Below are positions 59,627 to 64,000 of a stretch of DNA of 64,000 bases, piece after piece (position 1 is the first letter of the stretch; each line of letters begins with the position of its first letter). Origin of the DNA: Aliirhizobium smilacinae. GTDB taxonomy: Bacteria > Pseudomonadota > Alphaproteobacteria > Rhizobiales > Rhizobiaceae. Below the pieces are notes generated by a model. That model saw only the letters and a program-made list of their open reading frames with translations, ran no database searches and had not been told where the DNA came from. Where the stretch lies: contig NZ_VDMN01000002.1 of assembly GCF_006335145.1 (NCBI RefSeq), forward strand, positions 620,001 through 684,000. The letters run 5' to 3'. The position numbers and the translations under genes are program-made.

Positions 59627-60295
59627 TTGTACACTTTCAATTTCGAGCCGGTATTGGCGGGTTTTGACAAGCTCCTGATCGGCGCCCTGGTGACCGTCCA
59701 GCTGTCCTGCGCCGCGATGGTGATCGGCCTGATCGTGTCAATCCTCTGTGCCGCCGGCAAGACCTCGCGTGTTGCTCCGCTGCGATGGGTGATCGATGCC
59801 TATATCGAGATCATCCGCAACACGCCGTTCCTGGTGCAGATCTTCTTCATCTTCTTCGGCCTGCCGGCGCTTGGTATCCGGCTTTCGCCGAACAGCGCGG
59901 CACTTGTCGCTCTGGTGGTGAATTTCGGCGCCTATGGCACGGAAATCATCCGCGCGGGCATCGAGTCGATCCAGAAGGGGCAGATCGAGGCGGGCACCGC
60001 ACTCGGCCTCTCCAAGCTGAAAATCTTCCGCTACATCATCATGAAGCCGGCGCTCAGAACGGTTTATCCGGCGCTGACCAGCCAGTTCATCTATCTGATG
60101 CTGACCTCCAGCGTGGTTTCCGCAATCTCGGCCGACGATCTGGCGGCTGCCGGCAACGACCTGCAGTCTGCGACCTTCGCCAGCTTCGAGGTCTATATCG
60201 TCATCACGGCCATGTATCTTGTCATGTCGATCGGGTTTTCAGCAGTCTTCTCGATGATCGAGAAGGTCGCCTTCCGATATCCGTTGAGCCGCTGA
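59627..60295 (+). CDS. Polar amino-acid-type ABC permease, HisM/GlnP class (subunit 1)
   Basis: A membrane protein of 222 residues from TTG 59627, which has GGAGGAG just upstream. An ATG at 59594 gives 233 residues but lacks a ribosome site and lies right at the operator, so TTG is preferred though not certain. The family pattern is IEIIRNTPFLVQIFFIFFGLP, then GTEIIRAGIESIQKGQIEAGTALGLSKLKIFRYIIMKPAL, with the EAA-type loop. It forms a heterodimer with the next permease. Confidence 0.85.
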   Translation: MYTFNFEPVLAGFDKLLIGALVTVQLSCAAMVIGLIVSILCAAGKTSRVAPLRWVIDAYIEIIRNTPFLVQIFFIFFGLPALGIRLSPNSAALVALVVNFGAYGTEIIRAGIESIQKGQIEAGTALGLSKLKIFRYIIMKPALRTVYPALTSQFIYLMLTSSVVSAISADDLAAAGNDLQSATFASFEVYIVITAMYLVMSIGFSAVFSMIEKVAFRYPLSR

Positions 60296-60308
60296 GGAGG
60301 GCTGGATC

Positions 60309-60968
60309 ATGCTTATCAGACCTTTTGGCTGGAACGAATTTCTGATCATCGTCATGGCGGCGCAGTGGACGATTGCGCTCTCCGCAATCGCCTTTGCCGG
60401 CGGCGGCGTCGGTGGTCTGCTGATCGCGCTGGCGCGTGTATCCGACGCAAGGTGGCCAAGGCTGCTTGCTACTGGTTTCATCCGCATCTTCCAGGGCACG
60501 CCGCTTTTGATGCAGCTCTTCCTGGTGTTCTTCGGCATGAACATTTTGGGCTTTGCCATCAATCCCTGGATCGCGGCAGCCGTTGCGCTGACGCTGCATG
60601 CCAGCGCATTTCTCGGCGAAATCTGGCGCGGCTGTATCGAGGCGATCCCGCCCGGCCAGCGTGAAGCGGCAACAGCCCTCGGCCTGCGTTATGTCAACCG
60701 CATGCGCTATATCATCCTGCCGCAGGCAAGCCGCATCGCGGTGGCGCCGACCGTCGGTTTCCTGGTGCAGCTGATCAAGGGCACATCGCTTGCCGCGATC
60801 ATCGGTTTCACCGAACTCACGCGACAGGGGCAGATTATCAACAATGCGACATTCAGCCCGTTCATGGTGTTCGGCACCGTGGCTGCGGTCTATTTCGTCC
60901 TCTGCTGGCCGCTGTCGCTGCTGGCACGTCGCATGGAAGTGAAGTTTTCCCGGTCGACCACACGTTGA
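60309..60968 (+). CDS. Polar amino-acid-type ABC permease (subunit 2)
   Basis: A 219-residue permease. FIRIFQGTPLLMQLFLVFFGMN is the conserved second helix, and GEIWRGCIEAIPPGQREAATALGLRYVNRMRYIILPQA the coupling region. ATG 60309 follows GAGGAGGGCTGG and lies 13 bases after the first permease. The stop is 50 bases before the receptor gene. Confidence 0.88.
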   Translation: MLIRPFGWNEFLIIVMAAQWTIALSAIAFAGGGVGGLLIALARVSDARWPRLLATGFIRIFQGTPLLMQLFLVFFGMNILGFAINPWIAAAVALTLHASAFLGEIWRGCIEAIPPGQREAATALGLRYVNRMRYIILPQASRIAVAPTVGFLVQLIKGTSLAAIIGFTELTRQGQIINNATFSPFMVFGTVAAVYFVLCWPLSLLARRMEVKFSRSTTR

Positions 60969-61018
60969 CCGGTCCTTTGCCGGCGGGAGGATGCCGGTGG
61001 AAAAGAAAGGGTAGGAAC

Positions 61019-61816
61019 ATGAACATTTCGAGACGCATCGCAGTCGCCGGCATCGGTGCTGCACTGATGATCGGGGCAACCGCTTCGCTTGCATCGGCGC
61101 AGACGGTTGAAACCATCAAGTCTGCCGGCACGATCAAGATCGGCATGATGGTGGATTTCCCGCCATTCGGCATCATGAATACCTCGAACGAGCCGGACGG
61201 TTATGACGCCGACGTGGCCAAGCTGCTCGGCACCGAATGGGGCGTAAAGGTCCAGATCGTTCCGGTTACCGGCCCGAACCGCATTCCCTATCTGCAGAGC
61301 AACCAGGTCGATCTGCTAGTAGCGTCGCTCGGCATTACCGAAGAACGCGCCAAGAACGTCGATTTTTCGCAGCCTTATGCCGGCATCTCGATCGGCGTGT
61401 TCGGCGCATCCGATACCAAGGTCTCCAAGCCTGAAGACCTGTCGGGCAAGACGATCGGCGTCGCCCGCGCGTCCACGCAGGATACGGCCGTCACCAAGGT
61501 TGCTCCGAAGGACGCCAAGATCCAGCGTTTCGATGACGATGCCAGCGCCGTTCAGGCTCTGCTCTCCGGTCAGGTCGAGCTGATCGGCGTCTCCAACGTC
61601 GTCGCCACCCAGATCGAACAGGCCGCTCCCGGCCGTTTCGACCAGAAACTGCAGCTCAGCCAGCAGGTTCAGGGTATCGCTGTTCGCAAGGGTTCGGCCG
61701 AATTGTTGACCGCTGTCAACGCCTTCGTCGAAAAGGCCAAGGCTGATGGTGAACTCAACAAGATCCATGAAAAGTGGCTCGGTTCGCCGCTGCCGGATTT
61801 CGTTGCCAAGAAGTAA
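61019..61816 (+). CDS. Family-3 substrate-binding protein (polar amino-acid type)
   Basis: A 265-residue receptor. The signal peptide is MNISRRIAVAGIGAALMIGA and onward, cut near ASA-QTV. The family-3 pattern is GTIKIGMMVDFPPFG, YDADVAKLLGTEWGVKVQIVPVTGPNRIPYLQSNQVDLLVASLGITEERAKNVDFSQPY and the final LNKIHEKWLGSPLPDF. The usual ligand-binding Arg of amino-acid receptors is visible only as the Arg of NRIPYL, so the ligand may be a hydroxy or keto acid. ATG 61019 follows AGGGTAGGAAC. Confidence 0.87.
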   Translation: MNISRRIAVAGIGAALMIGATASLASAQTVETIKSAGTIKIGMMVDFPPFGIMNTSNEPDGYDADVAKLLGTEWGVKVQIVPVTGPNRIPYLQSNQVDLLVASLGITEERAKNVDFSQPYAGISIGVFGASDTKVSKPEDLSGKTIGVARASTQDTAVTKVAPKDAKIQRFDDDASAVQALLSGQVELIGVSNVVATQIEQAAPGRFDQKLQLSQQVQGIAVRKGSAELLTAVNAFVEKAKADGELNKIHEKWLGSPLPDFVAKK

Positions 61817-61840
61817 TTGAGACGTGAAGGAGTTCCTCGC

Positions 61841-62620
61841 ATGACCGAGGCAAAAGCGAACGCAACAGTGGCGGCCGTGCGCGGGACTTCCGATCTGGCC
61901 GTGCATATGGAAGGCGTCAACAAGTGGTACGGCGCCTTCCACGCCCTCAACAACGTCAATCTCGAGGTGAGCCGCGGCGAGCGAATCGTAATCTGCGGCC
62001 CTTCGGGCTCGGGCAAATCGACGCTGATCCGCTGCATCAACCAGCTGGAAGTCATCCAGCAGGGCCGCATCGTGGTGGACAACCACGATCTGACCGCCGG
62101 CGGCAAGAATGTCGATCTGGTGCGGCAGGAAACCGGCATGGTTTTCCAGAGCTTCAACCTCTTCCCGCACATGACGGTTCTGGAAAACTGCACGCTGGCG
62201 CCGATGAAGGTCCGCGGCATTTCCAAGGTCGAAGCTGAAAAGACGGCCCGTCGTTTCCTCGAGCGCGTCCGCATCCCGGAGCAGGCCGAGAAATATCCGG
62301 CGCAGCTTTCGGGCGGTCAGCAGCAGCGCGTGGCGATTGCCCGTGCTCTCTGCATGAACCCGAAGATCATGCTGTTCGACGAGCCGACCTCGGCACTCGA
62401 CCCGGAAATGGTCAAAGAGGTTCTGGATACGATGATCGACCTTGCCAAGGAAGGCATGACCATGCTCTGCGTAACCCACGAGATGGGCTTTGCGCGTCAG
62501 GTGGCCGACCGGGTGATCTTCATGGATCGTGGTGAAATCCTGGAAATGGGACCGCCGGATACGTTCTTCGACAATCCGAAGAACGAACGCCTGAAGAACT
62601 TCCTCGGCCAGATCTCCTGA
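61841..62620 (+). CDS. Polar amino-acid-type ABC ATPase (GlnQ/HisP class)
   Basis: A 259-residue ATPase. ATG 61841 follows GAAGGAG eight bases earlier; an upstream TTG at 61817 is less likely. Walker A is GPSGSGKST, then [15 protein letters not shown], the signature [15 protein letters not shown], Walker [19 protein letters not shown] and the switch histidine [15 protein letters not shown]. It lacks the C-terminal TOBE domain, as usual for this class. It energises the permeases at 59627 and 60309. Confidence 0.92.
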   Translation: MTEAKANATVAAVRGTSDLAVHMEGVNKWYGAFHALNNVNLEVSRGERIVICGPSGSGKSTLIRCINQLEVIQQGRIVVDNHDLTAGGKNVDLVRQETGMVFQSFNLFPHMTVLENCTLAPMKVRGISKVEAEKTARRFLERVRIPEQAEKYPAQLSGGQQQRVAIARALCMNPKIMLFDEPTSALDPEMVKEVLDTMIDLAKEGMTMLCVTHEMGFARQVADRVIFMDRGEILEMGPPDTFFDNPKNERLKNFLGQIS

Positions 62621-62645
62621 TCCACGCATAACAAGGATACGACAG

Positions 62646-63581
62646 ATGAAACCGGACCTCCTGCTTCTCGAACCGATGATGAAGCCGATCGAGGAGAAGC
62701 TCGATGCGCTCTACACCGTGCATCGCGCCTATGACGCAAGCCAGAGCCAGACGATCGAAGAGGCGTTGCCGCGCATCCGAGCGGCGGCGACCGGCGGCGG
62801 CGGCGGTATCTCGAACGAATGGATCGGCAAGCTGCCTAACCTCGGCGTTGTTGCGGTCAACGGTGTCGGTACCGACAAGATCGACCTCAAATTCGCCCGC
62901 GAACATGATATCGACGTTGCCACCACGCTCGGCGTCCTGACTGACGATGTTGCCGATGTCGGCATCGCCCTCATCCTGGCTGTCTTGCGGCAGATCGTTG
63001 CCGGCGACACCTATGTCCGCAGCGGCAACTGGAACAAGGGCGGTTTCCCGCTCGCCACAAGCCCCAAGGGCAAGCGCCTCGGCATTCTCGGTTTGGGCCA
63101 GATCGGCAAGGCCGTCGGCCGCAAGGCGGAAGCCTTCGGCATGGAGGTGCGCTATTGGAACCGGTCGCCGGTTACGGATACGGACTGGACAGCCTGTGCC
63201 ACGCCGATCGAACTGGCGCGGGACAGCGATGTGCTCTGCGTCGTGATCTCCGCCAACGACCAGACCTTCAATATCGTCAACGCCGAAATGCTCGAAGCGC
63301 TGGGCCCGAAGGGCTATCTGATCAACATCGCCCGCGGCACGGTGGTCGATGAAGATGCGCTTCTCGCGGCCCTGACCTCCGGCAAGATTGCCGGCGCCGG
63401 CCTCGATGTCTTCGTCAACGAGCCGAACATTCGCGAAGAGTTCTTCACCGCTCCGAACACCGTGCTTCTGCCGCATGTGGGCAGCGCCACGGTCGAGACC
63501 CGCATTGCCATGGGCGAAATGGTTTTGACCAACCTTGCCGCCTATTTCGCCGGCGAAAAGCCGCCGACGACCGTCAACTGA
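62646..63581 (+). CDS. D-2-hydroxyacid dehydrogenase (glyoxylate/hydroxypyruvate reductase type)
   Basis: A 311-residue NAD(P)-dependent enzyme. The Rossmann motif GLGQIG is at residues 149-154 and the catalytic residues are Arg230 (NIARGTVVDE), Glu259 (FVNEP) and His277 (LLPHVGSAT). The cofactor-specifying strand ends at YWNRS (Asn172, Arg173), which favours NADP. It is 25 bases after the ATPase gene, so it is in the transporter operon and likely reduces or oxidises a 2-keto/2-hydroxy acid connected with the imported ligand. LacI control fits a sugar acid or hydroxyacid. Confidence 0.87.
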   Translation: MKPDLLLLEPMMKPIEEKLDALYTVHRAYDASQSQTIEEALPRIRAAATGGGGGISNEWIGKLPNLGVVAVNGVGTDKIDLKFAREHDIDVATTLGVLTDDVADVGIALILAVLRQIVAGDTYVRSGNWNKGGFPLATSPKGKRLGILGLGQIGKAVGRKAEAFGMEVRYWNRSPVTDTDWTACATPIELARDSDVLCVVISANDQTFNIVNAEMLEALGPKGYLINIARGTVVDEDALLAALTSGKIAGAGLDVFVNEPNIREEFFTAPNTVLLPHVGSATVETRIAMGEMVLTNLAAYFAGEKPPTTVN

Positions 63582-63593
63582 GGGCAGCCATCC

Positions 63594-63920
63594 ATGATCA
63601 TTCGTCAGGCCTTTTTCGAAGGCTCGATCCATGCCGGCAAGGAAACGGCCTTCAAGGCCTATGTCGAGGAAAAGCTGATGCCGATGTGGCTGGCCTTTCC
63701 CGGCATCCGTGAGGTCAAGGTTCTTTATGCCGTCGAGAGGGACGAGGGCGCTCCGCCCTTTCCCATGGTTCTATGGACCGCCTATGACAGCCGCGAGGCA
63801 CTCGCCACTGCCCTGGAATCGCCCGTGCGTTACGAGAGCCGGGAGATGACCAAGGGATTGCTGGAGATGTTCGACGGACATATCCATCACCACGTCTTCG
63901 ATCTAGCGCTCGGGCAATAA
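63594..63920 (+). CDS. Small protein of dimeric alpha/beta-barrel type
   Basis: A 108-residue protein I cannot name exactly. It reads IIRQAFFEGSIHAGKETAFKAYV at the start and HIHHHVFDLAL at the end. The single ferredoxin-like alpha/beta unit, with an MPMWLAFPGIREVKVLYAVE strand, resembles ABM or EthD-like proteins that form dimers. ATG 63594 is 12 bases after the dehydrogenase stop, so it belongs to the operon. It may be an enzyme for a small intermediate, or a subunit; the sequence does not decide. Confidence 0.72.
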   Translation: MIIRQAFFEGSIHAGKETAFKAYVEEKLMPMWLAFPGIREVKVLYAVERDEGAPPFPMVLWTAYDSREALATALESPVRYESREMTKGLLEMFDGHIHHHVFDLALGQ

Positions 63921-63929
63921 ACGGATAAC

Positions 63930-63961
63930 CCCTCGCTGACCTGCCGTTAGCGGGGATTTTT
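63930..63961 (+). terminator. Terminator after the LacI-controlled operon
   Basis: CCC-CGCT (63931-63938, with one bulged T) pairs with AGCG-GGG (63950-63956), followed by ATTTTT (63957-63961). It ends the operon nine bases after the last stop. Confidence 0.6.
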
Positions 63962-63962
63962 C

Positions 63963-63991
63963 ATCATGTCCGGCCCGCAGCCGGACATGAT
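63963..63991. repeat. Perfect 12-bp palindromic hairpin at the window end
   Basis: ATCATGTCCGGC (63963-63974) pairs perfectly with GCCGGACATGAT (63980-63991) across a 5-nt loop. It may be a second terminator or a rhizobial palindromic repeat like those at 39185-39260; the window ends nine bases later. Confidence 0.55.
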
Positions 63992-64000
63992 CAGACGTCT

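Noticed and set aside
1..64000. tRNA, rRNA, CRISPR arrays, insertion sequences or phage genes
   Set aside because: None were found; hairpins seen are short and intergenic, and no transposase, integrase or repeat-spacer pattern is visible.

Overview
The window is about 60% GC. It is densely packed with ABC importers in ATGA/TGATG-overlapped operons, with GntR, LacI, LysR and AraC regulators and short palindromic intergenic elements. This points to an alphaproteobacterium of the Rhizobiaceae (Rhizobium, Neorhizobium or Agrobacterium type), probably a catabolic stretch of a chromid, megaplasmid or accessory chromosomal region. No rRNA, tRNA, CRISPR array, transposase or phage gene was seen. There are six ABC import systems, plus a seventh represented only by a truncated binding protein at the left edge.

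Region A (1-10717): a divergent sugar-binding protein, then a sugar isomerase, a split transketolase (two genes) and an FGGY kinase, then a separate operon with a binding protein, two permeases, a cytoplasmic apiosidase-like (DUF4038-type) glycosidase and an ATPase. The combination matches the known D-apiose isomerase / D-apulose kinase / apulose-4-phosphate transketolase route, here apparently extended with import and cytoplasmic hydrolysis of an apioside. A shared CGAAA-containing promoter box lies in front of all three transcription units.

Region B (11064-16609): an ABC importer of the Fe/aminoethylphosphonate/polyamine class fused operonically to a glycerophosphodiester phosphodiesterase and an inositol-monophosphatase-family phosphatase. 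This is the same enzyme pair as AccF/AccG of agrocinopine catabolism, so the operon probably imports a phosphodiester, cleaves it and dephosphorylates it.

Region C (17335-31836): a uronate-glycan cluster. A minus-strand ABC operon carries a GH88 unsaturated glucuronyl hydrolase, a YesL-like protein and a DUF2264 protein. Divergent from it are a cytoplasmic heparinase II/III-family protein and an F5/8C-like protein, followed by a GntR repressor, an SMP-30 lactonase and an unusual acetyltransferase fusion.

Region D (31910-42649): a LysR regulator and four transcription units (ring-cleaving dioxygenase; YcaC-like hydrolase, XapX and amidohydrolase; DoxX and MFS exporter; Tat-exported alpha/beta hydrolase). 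Each unit is preceded by the same 31-nt element (T[T/C]GCAATT, 17 nt, GCAATT). This looks like one regulon for electrophile or aromatic stress. A pair of divergent AraC-type genes, one lacking its DNA-binding domain, is inserted in it.

Region E (42861-55579): an orphan LysR gene, then a ten-gene minus-strand operon: GntR, a family-5 binding protein, DppBC-like permeases, SDR, polysaccharide-deacetylase-family amidohydrolase, gamma-glutamyltransferase-like enzyme, OppD/OppF-like ATPases and a Rid protein. A second, paralogous binding protein is divergent. The substrate is probably an amide- or gamma-glutamyl-containing small molecule. Region F (55689-58397) is modABC with two tandem ModE-type boxes. 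Region G (58498-63920) is a LacI regulator, a 20-bp perfect palindrome, a polar amino-acid-type ABC importer, a D-2-hydroxyacid dehydrogenase and a small alpha/beta-barrel protein.
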